Positions 21,174 through 29,558 of a DNA stretch of 64,000 bases are shown one piece after another; the first letter of the stretch is position 1; every line of letters begins with the position of its first letter. The position numbers were made by a program, and so were the translations under genes. The notes beneath the pieces were generated by a model, which was not told the DNA's origin, searched no databases, and was given only the letters and a program-made list of their open reading frames with translations. This stretch comes from Clostridium jeddahitimonense (GTDB lineage Bacteria > Bacillota > Clostridia > Clostridiales > Clostridiaceae): the NCBI GenBank assembly GCA_000753455.2, contig LM994670.1, positions 2,983,653-3,047,652 on the forward strand, given 5' to 3'.

Positions 21174-22047
21174 CTTGCTCCTCCCCCTTATTTGTCAAGT
21201 ATATAAATAACTTCTGAAGCTCTACCTTTGAAAATTCTAATCCTAATCTCTCTGCGTTAATCCTATCTATGCTATTTATTTCACCTAAAACTGTTACAGA
21301 TTTAAAATTACTTAAAGTTTCAATATTTACTATCTCTTTAGCCTCTATATATTTATCGACATTTTGACTTAATCCTGATACTGTGTAAACCTTATTTAAT
21401 AATTCTTCTGCTTCATCTGTACTAACTATTTTTTTATCATTTAATATAACTACATTTTCTAAAAGACCAGACACCTCTTCAATAATATGAGTTGATAAGA
21501 TTACAGTCTTTGGATTTTCAATATAATCCTTCATTAATTCCTTATAAAATAACTCTCTATGATTTGCATCTAATCCAAGTACTGGTTCATCATAAATTAT
21601 AATATCAGCCTGTGATGACATTGCAGTTATAATCTTAGCTATTGAACTATAGCCAGTTGAAAGACTCTTTATCTTCTTACTTATATCAAGTTTAAATTTC
21701 TTAGAAAGCTCTAAAGCATATTCCATATTAAACTTTGAATAAAATTCTGCTGTCCATTTAAATATATCCTTTACCTTATAACCTTCTGGAAATAAATTCT
21801 TCTCTGTCATAAAGTATATCTTCTCTAAAGCATTATCATTCTCACGAATATTTTCCCCATCAACTTCAACTGTTCCATCATCTTGAAAAATTCTATTTGT
21901 CATTATATTTAAAAGGGTAGTTTTACCTGCTCCATTTCTTCCTAATAACCCGTAAATCTTATTTTCATCAAAAGTAATGTCTATATTATCTAAAACTAAG
22001 TTATCTCCATATTTTTTCTTTAAATTTTTAACCTCTATCTTTGCCAT
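21166..22047 (-). CDS. ABC transporter ATPase of the YtrB type
   Basis: A 293-residue ATPase. Walker A is GLLGRNGAGKTTLLNI, the signature is LSTGYSSIAKI (a degenerate LSGGQ typical of the YtrB/CcmA group), Walker B is IIIYDEPVLGLD and the switch His is in LSTHIIEE. The C-terminal 80 residues are the usual regulatory extension. Three bases separate it from the GntR gene, and it overlaps the first permease gene. It powers the duplicated permeases. Confidence 0.9.
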   Translation of the reverse strand: MAKIEVKNLKKKYGDNLVLDNIDITFDENKIYGLLGRNGAGKTTLLNIMTNRIFQDDGTVEVDGENIRENDNALEKIYFMTEKNLFPEGYKVKDIFKWTAEFYSKFNMEYALELSKKFKLDISKKIKSLSTGYSSIAKIITAMSSQADIIIYDEPVLGLDANHRELFYKELMKDYIENPKTVILSTHIIEEVSGLLENVVILNDKKIVSTDEAEELLNKVYTVSGLSQNVDKYIEAKEIVNIETLSNFKSVTVLGEINSIDRINAERLGLEFSKVELQKLFIYLTNKGEEQGE

Positions 22048-22050
22048 CTC

Positions 22051-22413
22051 TTATACCCCTCTCTCAATCATATTTATAATATCCTCTTTAGAAATATTAA
22101 GCTTTTTTGCTTCTTCAATTAAAGCTATTATATAATCCTTAAAAAACCTCTCTTTTCTCTTATTCATAAGTAAGGCTTTGCTACCTTCTGATACAAACAT
22201 ACCTATACCTCTCTTTTTATAAATAATCCCTTCATCAACAAGGATATTAAATCCCTTCCCAACAGTAGCTGGATTAATCTTATATCTCACTGCTATCTCT
22301 GTAGTTGATGGAATCATCTCATTTTCTTTAAAAATATCTTTTAATATATTATCTTCAATAGCCTGCGCAATCTGAATATATATAGGTACATCATTTGTAA
22401 ATACTAAATTCAT
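22051..22413 (-). CDS. GntR-family regulator, YtrA subfamily
   Basis: A 120-residue regulator with the N-terminal winged helix of GntR proteins (YIQIAQAIEDNIL, IPSTTEIAVRYKINPATVGKGFNIL, GIGMFVSE) and only about 45 residues after it, the short effector region that defines the YtrA subfamily. AGGAGG lies seven bases upstream of the ATG. First gene of the ABC operon and presumably its repressor. Confidence 0.92.
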   Translation of the reverse strand: MNLVFTNDVPIYIQIAQAIEDNILKDIFKENEMIPSTTEIAVRYKINPATVGKGFNILVDEGIIYKKRGIGMFVSEGSKALLMNKRKERFFKDYIIALIEEAKKLNISKEDIINMIERGV

Positions 22414-22785
22414 ACTACACCTCCTAAATCTTTATATTTCATATCCTTAGTTCATCTATTTCCCACTCTCTTTACCTATTAGTTGCCAACTTTCACTTGT
22501 CACTTACTTCAGTATATTCAATTTTAGTTAATTGGTTCATTACTTATATAACTAACTATAGTACTAACGAAGTCCATTGTAAATATTTAACTGGTAATTC
22601 CTTCAATAAATCGTTCTTCATTTTTAGACATTATTTGCGGATTCACAAAATTCACCTAATCTATTTCCTAATATGCCCTTAACCTATTTTTTTAGATAAA
22701 CTAAGTTAAAGCAAAAGAAAAAGCCATATCAGAATAAATCTGATATAGCTTTAATTAAATATATTTTACATTGCTTATAATTTTC
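22414..22785. other. intergenic region upstream of the GntR operon
   Basis: A 370-bp AT-rich gap between the GntR start and the MATE terminator. It must hold the GntR operon promoter; an imperfect dyad (TTAGTTATATAAGTAA on the minus strand, near 22545-22560) is a weak operator candidate. No gene seen. Confidence 0.4.
22720..22752 (-). terminator. terminator after the first MATE gene
   Basis: Stem AAAGCCATATCAGA / TCTGATATAGCTTT, one mismatch, 5-nt loop, T-rich tail on the minus strand. Confidence 0.8.
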
Positions 22786-24141
22786 TCAAGCCTCTACTCC
22801 ATATTTTGCTACCTTGCTCCATTGTTTTCCTAACTTTTTTCTATATGCGATAACTCCTAACAAATCTGCTAGTGCCCATCCTATAGGAATAGACCACCAT
22901 ATCCCTCTTGCTCCTAGTGCTGTTTCTGATAATACATATGCTAAAATAACTCTAGTTCCTAATGATACTATTGTAAGTATTATTGACATATTTAGCATTC
23001 CAATTCCTCTATATAGCCCATAAAACATAAATAAGAATCCTATCAATACATAAAATATAGAAACTACTGATATATATTCTACTCCTAAGGCTATAACTTC
23101 TACCTCGCTCTTATCTACAAATAACAACATAATATATCTTGAGAAAATCAATATTAAAGTCGATGTCACAAGACAGAAAATAATTATAGTTTTTATTGTA
23201 GATTTAACACCTTCTTTTATTCTATCAAGCTTCTCTGCACCTTTATTTTGAGCTACATAAGTTGCAAAAGCATTACCAAAATCCTGTACTGGCATATATG
23301 CAATTGAATCTATTTTTACTCCTGCTGCAAAGGCTGCCATTACAGTAACTCCAAACTTATTTACCAAGCCTTGGACCATCAATATTCCAAAGTTCATTAT
23401 AGATTGTTGAACTGCTGTTAAAACAGAATACTTTATTACTAGTTTTAAAGTTGTTGAGCTTATCCTTATATCTTTAGCCTTAAACTTTATAAAAGACACA
23501 TTTTTAACTACATATATAAAAGCTAAAAGTGCTGATACCCCTTGAGCTATTATCGTTGCATAAGCAGCTCCTCTTACCCCTAATCCAAAATTAATTACAA
23601 AAACTAAATCTAGTACTACATTTATAATTGAAGATATTATAAGAAAATATAAAGGTCTTTTTGAATCTCCAATAGCTCTAAGCAATGCTGTTGCTAGATT
23701 GTATATAAATATAAAAGCTAGTCCAAATAAAATTATTATCAAATAATCTTTAGATGAACTAAATAACTCCTTTGGCATATTAAACATATTTAATATTACA
23801 TCTATCCCTAATATAGATATAACCATTAACATAACTGTTATTCCACCTATGAAAACAACTGAAACTACTATGCTCTCCTTAAACCTTTCTAATTCTTTAG
23901 CTCCATAAAACTGTGCAAATAGTATCCCTACACCCATAGCTAGCCCTATTATTATAGAAGTTATAAATGTAATAATTGCAAAAGATGATCCCACCGCAGC
24001 TAATGCATCTGCTCCTACAAATCTACCTACTATAATAGTATCAACTAAGTTATATATTTGTTGGAATATATTTCCCAAAATCATAGGTAACGCAAATCGC
24101 ATAATTAGCTTACTTGGATTACCCTTTGTCATATCAAGCAC
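22786..24141 (-). CDS. MATE-family multidrug/toxin efflux pump
   Basis: A protein of about 451 residues with twelve predicted spans in two pseudo-symmetric halves. The N-half signature (LPMILGNIFQQIYNLVDTIIVGRFVGADALAAVG) is that of DinF/NorM-like MATE exporters that use Na+ or H+ to expel drugs. The GTG at 24141 is chosen because AAGGGAG lies nine bases upstream; the upstream codons to 24219 are basic and off-family. Stands alone, with its own terminator. Confidence 0.88.
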   Translation of the reverse strand: MLDMTKGNPSKLIMRFALPMILGNIFQQIYNLVDTIIVGRFVGADALAAVGSSFAIITFITSIIIGLAMGVGILFAQFYGAKELERFKESIVVSVVFIGGITVMLMVISILGIDVILNMFNMPKELFSSSKDYLIIILFGLAFIFIYNLATALLRAIGDSKRPLYFLIISSIINVVLDLVFVINFGLGVRGAAYATIIAQGVSALLAFIYVVKNVSFIKFKAKDIRISSTTLKLVIKYSVLTAVQQSIMNFGILMVQGLVNKFGVTVMAAFAAGVKIDSIAYMPVQDFGNAFATYVAQNKGAEKLDRIKEGVKSTIKTIIIFCLVTSTLILIFSRYIMLLFVDKSEVEVIALGVEYISVVSIFYVLIGFLFMFYGLYRGIGMLNMSIILTIVSLGTRVILAYVLSETALGARGIWWSIPIGWALADLLGVIAYRKKLGKQWSKVAKYGVEA

Positions 24142-24266
24142 TTGTATACACTCCCTTAACTGTAAATATTGACCTATTTTTTTATTATATCTTCTTCTAT
24201 AATAAAATGATACCCCCACTCAATATTAAAATAATACTCTTCCAATTTTACCTTACATTAAATATA

Positions 24267-25133
24267 CTATTTACATATATCCATAAAATCTTTTGCACTA
24301 TTAGTTAAAAACTTATTTTTGTGATAAATAATACTAAAACTTCTCTTAAGAGACACATCTTTTATTTTAATAACTTTTACTTCTCCTCTTTCAATACTAT
24401 CTTTAACCAAAAGATAAGGTAATATAGATAATCCTAATCCTGATATTACAGCTCTAACAATAGCTTGAGTGCTTGTACTCTCCCATAAAATATTTATCTC
24501 TATACCATTAGTAGCAAATAATCCATCACAAATTTCTCTTCCTGCACTTCCTTTTTCTCTTAATAATAAGTCTTCATTTTTAATATCCTCTAACTCTATT
24601 TCATCCCTTACCGCTAAAGGATGTGATAATCCACATATAAGAACTAATTCATCTTCCTTAAAATGTATACTTTTTAAATATGGACTATGTATAATACCTT
24701 CTATTAATGCTAAATCAATATTATTTTTCATAAGATTTTCTTCTATAGTATCTGAATTAGCTATTATAGCTTGTACCTCCATATTGGGATGTAATCTCTT
24801 AAACTTTTCAACATACTTAGGTAATAAATAATTTCCTATCGTTATGCTTGCACCTATTCTTATTATCCCTTGTGTATCAAAATTTCTAATTTCAGTCTCC
24901 ATCTCTTCAAATATCTTTACAATATGGCTAGCATACTCTAAAAAATGCTTTCCAGCTTCAGTTATATATAACCTTTTGGAAAGTCTATCAAACAACTTTA
25001 CTCCGTAATAATCTTCAAGCTCTGATATAGCTAAACTTATAGATGGTTGTGCTATAAAAAGCTTCTCTCCTGCAGCTGTAGCACTCCCTGTCTCACATAC
25101 AGCAACAAATATTTTAATATGCCTTAAAGTCAT
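24267..25133 (-). CDS. LysR-family transcriptional regulator
   Basis: A 288-residue regulator: N-terminal helix-turn-helix (HIKIFVAVCETGSATAAGEKLFIAQPSISLAISELE) and a periplasmic-binding-like effector domain from about residue 90. The ATG at 25133 follows GGAGG by five bases; the ATG four codons earlier overlaps the ribosome site. It diverges from the split chromate transporter, the classic LysR arrangement, so it probably controls those genes. Confidence 0.9.
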   Translation of the reverse strand: MTLRHIKIFVAVCETGSATAAGEKLFIAQPSISLAISELEDYYGVKLFDRLSKRLYITEAGKHFLEYASHIVKIFEEMETEIRNFDTQGIIRIGASITIGNYLLPKYVEKFKRLHPNMEVQAIIANSDTIEENLMKNNIDLALIEGIIHSPYLKSIHFKEDELVLICGLSHPLAVRDEIELEDIKNEDLLLREKGSAGREICDGLFATNGIEINILWESTSTQAIVRAVISGLGLSILPYLLVKDSIERGEVKVIKIKDVSLKRSFSIIYHKNKFLTNSAKDFMDICK

Positions 25134-25163
25134 AGTTACCTCCATATATAAGAAATTTATTAT

Positions 25164-25199
25164 GAACTATATATAATTATACTATTTTCCATATAGTTC
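25164..25199. promoter_or_regulatory. candidate LysR operator in the divergent promoter
   Basis: GAACTATAT (25164-25172) and ATATAGTTC (25191-25199) form a perfect 9-bp inverted repeat between the LysR start and the chromate transporter start, the expected place for an autoregulated LysR site. Confidence 0.5.
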
Positions 25200-25239
25200 C
25201 TCAAATCATATACTTATTAATGAGAGGGGGAGTTAGAAA

Positions 25240-25818
25240 ATGAAAAATAAAAAACAAGTATATCTTAAGCTTTTCACATCAACATTTTATCTAAGTACTT
25301 TTACTTTTGGAGGAGGATTTGTAATAATACCTCTTATGAAGAAAAAGTTCGTTGATGACCTAAAATGGATAGAGGAAGAAGAAATGCTTAATCTTACAGC
25401 TATAGCTCAATCTTCACCTGGAGCTGTTGCCGTTAATGCTTCTATATTGCTAGGTTATCAAGTAGCCGGGATTACAGGGGCTTTAGTTTCAATTTTAGGA
25501 ACGGTTCTGCCACCATTAATAATCTTATCTATAATTTCAACATTCTACACAGCTTTTCGTGACAACATAGTTGTAAATGCTGTTTTAAAAGCTATGCAAG
25601 CAGGAGTAGCTGCTGTTATTTGTGATGTTGTACTCACAATGGGAGGCAGTATTTCTAAAACTAAAGATACTATATCTATCTTTGTCATGATTTTAGCTTT
25701 TATAGCAACTTATGTATTAAAAATAAATGTTATGTATATTATATTAGTTTGTGGTGTTATAGGTGCATTAAGAGTTGTCTTGATCGATAGTAAAAAGAAA
25801 GTTGGTGATGGAAGATGA
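25240..25818 (+). CDS. chromate transporter, first half (split ChrA)
   Basis: A 192-residue, six-span CHR-family protein. TFTFGGGFVIIPLMKKKFVDDLKW and ITAIAQSSPGAVAVNASILLGYQ-like elements (here LTAIAQSSPGAVAVNAS) are the conserved family motifs. In Firmicutes ChrA often exists as two short CHR genes whose products pair. AGGGGG precedes the ATG. It overlaps the second half by 4 nt. Chromate itself need not be the native substrate. Confidence 0.9.
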   Translation: MKNKKQVYLKLFTSTFYLSTFTFGGGFVIIPLMKKKFVDDLKWIEEEEMLNLTAIAQSSPGAVAVNASILLGYQVAGITGALVSILGTVLPPLIILSIISTFYTAFRDNIVVNAVLKAMQAGVAAVICDVVLTMGGSISKTKDTISIFVMILAFIATYVLKINVMYIILVCGVIGALRVVLIDSKKKVGDGR

Positions 25819-26378
25819 CTTTACTACAGCTTTTCATAAGCTTCTTTCAGGTTGGGCTATTTAGTATTGGTGGGGGACTAGCATCAATGCCATTAATACA
25901 AAATCAAGTTGTTGACCTTCATCATTGGCTTACATTAACTGAATTCACAGACCTTATAACAATTGCAGAGATGACACCTGGTCCAATAGCAATAAATTCA
26001 GCTACCTTCGTTGGCATAAGAATAGCAGGTTTACAAGGTGCTATTATCGCTACCATAGGATGTATTTTACCATCTTGTATAATTGTTTCCACTCTAGCTT
26101 GGATATATATGAAATATAAAGATTTGAATGTAATACAAGGCACTTTATCAGGACTTCGTCCAGCCGTTGTAGCTCTTATTGCTTCTGCTGGATTATCAAT
26201 ATTAACTCTTACAATCTTTGGCGAACAGGGAATTACATTTAATTTAGAATCTATTAATTTTATATCAGTGTTCTTATTTTCTATATCATTGTTTATTTTG
26301 AGAAAATGGAAACCAAATCCCATTGTAGTAATGATGGGTTCAGGAGTTATCGGAGGAATTATATATTTATTAGTATAG
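25815..26378 (+). CDS. chromate transporter, second half (split ChrA)
   Basis: A 187-residue, six-span CHR protein with the partner motifs FFQVGLFSIGGGLASMPLIQ and IAEMTPGPIAINSATFVG. It begins inside the end of the first half (ATGA-type overlap), so the two are coupled and probably form a heterodimer. A short spacing of 11 bp separates it from the tubby-like gene. Confidence 0.9.
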   Translation: MTLLQLFISFFQVGLFSIGGGLASMPLIQNQVVDLHHWLTLTEFTDLITIAEMTPGPIAINSATFVGIRIAGLQGAIIATIGCILPSCIIVSTLAWIYMKYKDLNVIQGTLSGLRPAVVALIASAGLSILTLTIFGEQGITFNLESINFISVFLFSISLFILRKWKPNPIVVMMGSGVIGGIIYLLV

Positions 26379-26389
26379 GAGGGTTTTTA

Positions 26390-26926
26390 ATGAAATTAAA
26401 ATTTAATAAAACATTATTTGGATGGTCTATTACTGATGAACAAGGTACTATCGTGGCTAAAATTAAAAATAAAGAACTCCTAGGTCCAGCCAAAAATATC
26501 ATAGATAAAGATGGTAATATAGTTTTTACAACAGATATAATAAATCTTCCTTCAAAAAATGAAGATTGGAACTGCGCAAATTCAATAAAATATATTATTT
26601 ATCAAAAAGAAGATGAAATTGCAACTGCAACTTTTTCTTACGCTAAAACTCCTGAAAGAACTACTTTACAAAAGTTTGCCTTAAGACCACCTCAAATAGA
26701 TATTATGGAAGTTGAAACTCCATACGGTCTTCTTAAAATTAAACGACAAAAAGATAATAGCATTTTAATTTATAAAGATGAAAAAAACTTAGGCATGGTC
26801 ACTTCATTCTTTTCATTTAAAGCTAAATATCTTGAATTTATAGAAGAATACGAACCAACATTTTTAGCAAGTCTTTATATGTTAATAGACTATATGATGC
26901 ATGAGGATGATTTAATTATTGTTTGA
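26390..26926 (+). CDS. tubby C-terminal/LURP-one-like protein
   Basis: A 178-residue protein rich in short beta strands (GWSITDEQGTIVAKIKNK, GNIVFTTDI, YGLLKIKRQKDNSILIYKDE), the pattern of bacterial tubby-like or LURP-one-related beta barrels. No signal peptide, spans or catalytic motif. AGGAGG lies eight bases before the ATG at 26390; reading further upstream runs into the chromate transporter gene. Third gene of the plus-strand unit. Function unknown. Confidence 0.65.
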   Translation: MKLKFNKTLFGWSITDEQGTIVAKIKNKELLGPAKNIIDKDGNIVFTTDIINLPSKNEDWNCANSIKYIIYQKEDEIATATFSYAKTPERTTLQKFALRPPQIDIMEVETPYGLLKIKRQKDNSILIYKDEKNLGMVTSFFSFKAKYLEFIEEYEPTFLASLYMLIDYMMHEDDLIIV

Positions 26927-26927
26927 T

Positions 26928-26996
26928 AAATAAAGGCTAAGCGAAGCTCACAGGTGAAAAGTCAAACTTTTCCCCAAAGTTCTTCGCACTTTATTT
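26928..26996 (+). terminator. branched hairpin after the tubby-like gene
   Basis: Outer stem AAATAAAG/CTTTATTT, inner stem GCGAAG/CTTCGC and apical stem GGTGAAAAG/CTTTTCCCC (one mismatch) nest in 69 nt directly after the stop codon. It probably ends the chr operon, but it is larger than a normal terminator and lacks a long T-run. Confidence 0.5.
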
Positions 26997-27005
26997 CAAA
27001 AGTTT

Positions 27006-27107
27006 CTATAAATTATTCATCTTAATTCTTTCTGCCAAGTCATTAACCTTAGCTTCAATAGTTTTTGCTATCTTAACAAGCTCTTCATCTGACTTTCCTG
27101 TTGGTAA
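27006..27107 (-). pseudogene. C-terminal stump of an arsenate reductase gene
   Basis: The minus strand from 27107 to the TAG at 27006 encodes PTGKSDEELVKIAKTIEAK and VNDLAERI, matching the last 33 residues of arsenate reductase (compare DPTGNEEKI and KVKDLARRIKN in the intact gene at 39753-40157). The rest of the gene, with the CX5R active site, is absent. It is a relic of a second arsenic locus. Confidence 0.8.
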
Positions 27108-27302
27108 GGGTTAATTAGTAATAAATTTATCATCTTATATATAGTACCATATATCAACATTGGAAATGTTGAAAATTCTTCTATTTAAAGTGAATAAACA
27201 ATTTATTCTATGTCTATAATTTTAGATGATTGATGTTATTTTTCTTCGTTAATCCCCCCTAAGCTATTATAGCTTAGAATTATTATATTTCAATATTACC
27301 TT

Positions 27303-27330
27303 AAAGCTCCGCTGTGCTACGGAGCTTTTT
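27303..27330 (+). terminator. plus-oriented terminator inside cassette copy 1
   Basis: Perfect 9-bp stem AAAGCTCCG / CGGAGCTTT with an 8-nt loop and TTTTT on the plus strand. Confidence 0.75.
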
Positions 27331-27342
27331 GAATTGCAAAAA

Positions 27343-27374
27343 ATACCGCATATTCATTTTGAATAATACGGTAT
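27343..27374 (-). terminator. terminator after the CotF-like pair
   Basis: Stem ATACCG / CGGTAT extended inside by ATTCA/TGAAT, followed by T-rich sequence on the minus strand; lies 78 bp after the stop at 27452. Confidence 0.6.
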
Positions 27375-27451
27375 ATTAATACATCTTTAAATTATTGTTT
27401 AACTTAAAACATTACCTTTTAATATTAAATTCTTGATATTAGATTCATTTA

Positions 27452-27700
27452 TTATCCTTGAGAAACTTGTTGCTTAACTGTAGCAATCTCAGTACTTGTT
27501 GCTTGTTGAGCTGGTATGTAGTATCCCTTTTCTTTAGCCACTTTGAAAAGAGCATATTGACGTATCTCATCTTGATCTCTCATAAGTTTAATTGTAGAAC
27601 GTAACTCTTCATTTTCACATTGAGCAATTATTCCTCCATATCCTGCTAAGCTTGCATTTAATCCAGCAAGATAATCACTTATCATTTCTTTTTCTTGCAT
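27452..27700 (-). CDS. CotF-like spore coat protein (82 aa)
   Basis: An 82-residue helical protein. MISDYLAGLNASLAGYGG and RSTIKLMRDQDEIRQYALFKVAKEKGYY match the C-terminal ferritin-like half of CotF-family coat proteins, ending in a Gln-rich tail. AGGAGG precedes the ATG. 12 bp after the 61-residue partner gene, which covers the other CotF half. Likely made in the sporangium and built into the coat. Confidence 0.75.
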   Translation of the reverse strand: MQEKEMISDYLAGLNASLAGYGGIIAQCENEELRSTIKLMRDQDEIRQYALFKVAKEKGYYIPAQQATSTEIATVKQQVSQG

Positions 27701-27712
27701 ATTATTATCCTC

Positions 27713-27898
27713 CTAACTCAAAAAAGATATTAACTTTTCTTTACTTGCTTTTGCATCTTGCGCATCTTTAGCCAACATATTCTTTAATGTTGGATCAGTG
27801 CATTGTTGAGAATAAAACTCTAGCTTTTTCTCAATTGTACAATGAGCTCCAATTAAATGACGTAAGTTTTGTAATTCTAATTGATTTAAGTTTGCCAT
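27713..27898 (-). CDS. CotF-like short spore coat protein (61 aa)
   Basis: A 61-residue all-helical protein (LQNLRHLIGAHCTIEKKLEFY, DPTLKNMLAKDAQDAKASKEKL) of the short CotF-like group common in clostridia. GGAGG lies before the ATG. First gene of the two-gene coat operon; a forespore-type promoter candidate lies upstream. Confidence 0.75.
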   Translation of the reverse strand: MANLNQLELQNLRHLIGAHCTIEKKLEFYSQQCTDPTLKNMLAKDAQDAKASKEKLISFLS

Positions 27899-27929
27899 TA
27901 TGTTTCCTCCAATCTAATAATTTCACTAT

Positions 27930-27960
27930 TACTATTTTCTAAAACGAATAAATTTATTCA
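27930..27960 (-). promoter_or_regulatory. candidate SigF/SigG promoter of the CotF-like pair
   Basis: On the minus strand TGAATA and AATAGTA are separated by 18 bp, close to the forespore sigma-G consensus TGAATA-N18-CATACTA, about 30 bp upstream of the 61-residue gene. Coat proteins are more often made in the mother cell, so this is tentative. Confidence 0.35.
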
Positions 27961-28006
27961 CCTAAAGTTGAGATAGTAAGATAATATTCATATGAAATAA
28001 TCTAAT

Positions 28007-28685
28007 TTATCTTCTAGGATTTCCAAATGAAGGTGGAGTAGGGTTTGGAGCTTACTGTTTTGGCCCAGGTGTTGATAAATCAAAGTATAATTTTGAATCT
28101 TCTGTAACTCCAAAATCTTTATTTGATCCACTCTTTTGAACTTTATTTAGTGCTTCTCTAAATAAGTCATTATGAGCCTCTTCTCTATTTAACAGAAAAT
28201 CTATAGTAGCTCTCACTTATTTATCTTCTATTTGTCTATATAAATATTCATATACTACCTTTGCTCTTTGTTCAGATGCAATATTAGATAGTAAGTCAGC
28301 TACTAAATCACCTGTTACAGTTACATAATCTGAAGTCCAAGGAGCCCCTGATGAATTAATAAGAACTAGTGATAGTCCACATTGTACATGCTTTTGTATT
28401 TCTCCATTACAAACCTCATTATTATTAACATCATGGCCATTTAATAGGTTAATAGTTTGAGCAACCATTTCCATATGACTTAACTCTTCTGCTCCAATAT
28501 CTAAAAATAAGTCTTTAATTTCAAGGTCTTTTATTCTAAAACTTTAAGAAATATATTGCATTGCTGCTTTAAGCTCACCATTTCCTCCCTCTAATTGTTC
28601 TTGCATTAATACAGCATATTGTGGATTGGGTCTTTCAACTTTAACCTCATGTAATAACTGTTTTTTTGTGTTCAAACCTTAACAT
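28007..28685 (-). pseudogene. broken manganese catalase (CotJC-like)
   Basis: Reading from an ATG at 28685 gives MLRFEHKK, then a run of seven A (28661-28667) where six would restore the frame QLLHEVKVE. After it one frame runs to 28007 with three TAA stops at 28544-28546 (YIS*SFRIKD), 28217-28219 (IEDK*VRATIDF) and 28052-28054. The spared sequence (MQEQLEGGNGELKAAMQY, AEELSHMEMVAQTINLL, ASEQRAKVVYEYLYRQI, NREEAHNDLFREAL) is clearly a Mn catalase with the ligand motifs E...EELSHME and EQRAK...EEAH. It is a different paralogue from the intact cotJC next door. Confidence 0.88.
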
Positions 28686-28816
28686 TACCTTCAAATATAT
28701 TTTATCAATTTTATTATTTGAAATTTTAATTATTAATATTCAATCTATAACCATTCAATTTTAAAGTAAAAAATCTTATTAATTACTATCGAAATAAATT
28801 CCTTTAATTTTATTAA

Positions 28817-28863
28817 AAGTACCTTCTATTTATTATTTTTTACTTAATAAACAGAAGGTACTT
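28817..28863 (-). terminator. terminator after cotJC
   Basis: 19-bp stem with one mismatch (AAGTACCTTCTATTTATTA pairs with the segment 28845-28863), 9-nt loop, T-rich tail on the minus strand. Confidence 0.75.
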
Positions 28864-28902
28864 ATTATTTAATCATATTAACTTTTTTATTGTTTAATTA
28901 GA

Positions 28903-29544
28903 TTATATAATTGAAGAATTATTATAATATACTGTATCTCTATTAGGAATATATAAACCTTCTTCATAATAAGCCTTGTCAGAAGTTTTATTACACTTAT
29001 CTTGTACATCCATTAATGCCTCTCCAAATCTTTGGAAGTGTACAACTTCTCTTTGCCTTAAGAAACGTAAAATTTCTTTTATATCCTGATCATCAGTAAG
29101 ATTAATTAACCATTCGTAAGTTGCCCTTGCTTTTTGTTCAGCAGCCATATCTTCATGAAGATCAGCAACAACATCATCTTTAGCTTGAATATAGGTTGCA
29201 GTCCATGGATTTCCTTGTGCATCAGCGTAATATAAAGCTCTACCGTGATCTGTATAATGACCACCTAAATCAGCTGCAACTAATTCTTCTTTAGTAGCGT
29301 TAGACATTAATTGATATATCATAGTAGCAATCATCTCAACATGAGCCATCTCTTCTGTAGCAATATCTGTTAATAATGCTTTTGATTTTCCAGTTGGCAT
29401 TGTATAACGTTGATTTTGATATCTAAGAGCTGCACTTAATTCACCATCTGGTCCCCCGTACTGAGACATCAAAAACTTTGCCATTTTCAAGTCTTTAGAT
29501 TTTAAATTTATTGGATATTCTAGTGTTTTAATATAATACCACAT
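28903..29544 (-). CDS. cotJC: CotJC, manganese catalase-like spore coat protein
   Basis: A 213-residue ferritin-like manganese catalase. The di-metal ligands sit in GELSAALRYQNQRY, TEEMAHVEMIATM and AAEQKARATYEWL ... RQREVVHFQRFGEAL. CotJC is a coat component made in the mother cell and may protect against peroxide. The C-terminal 40 residues carry a Tyr-rich tail. It follows cotJB by 14 bp and ends the cotJABC operon. Confidence 0.92.
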   Translation of the reverse strand: MWYYIKTLEYPINLKSKDLKMAKFLMSQYGGPDGELSAALRYQNQRYTMPTGKSKALLTDIATEEMAHVEMIATMIYQLMSNATKEELVAADLGGHYTDHGRALYYADAQGNPWTATYIQAKDDVVADLHEDMAAEQKARATYEWLINLTDDQDIKEILRFLRQREVVHFQRFGEALMDVQDKCNKTSDKAYYEEGLYIPNRDTVYYNNSSII

Positions 29545-29558
29545 TAAGTTACACCCCC

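Larger units (their letters stand above)
27190..27375. repeat. duplicated intergenic cassette, copy 1
   Basis: Shares with 30560-30752 the ordered blocks GAATAAAC, TGTCTATAAT, CTTTCTTCGTTAAT (here TTTTCTTCGTTAAT), CCCTAAGCTATT.TAGCTTA, a GAGCTTTTT terminator and the hairpin ACCGCATATTCATTT...GAATAATACGGTA. Bases between the blocks have diverged, so this is an old duplication. Confidence 0.8.
27108..27451. other. intergenic region with first copy of a duplicated cassette
   Basis: No gene. It contains the first copy of a repeated element (27190-27375), see the repeat entry, including a plus-strand and a minus-strand terminator. Confidence 0.7.

Noticed and set aside
26928..26996. Known riboswitch
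   Set aside because: It lies downstream of a gene and matches no riboswitch core I could recall; next downstream gene is on the other strand.
28007..28685. Recoding (TAA as a sense codon) in the catalase
   Set aside because: Only this broken gene has internal TAA codons, and it also has a frameshift; all other genes in the window use TAA as a normal stop.
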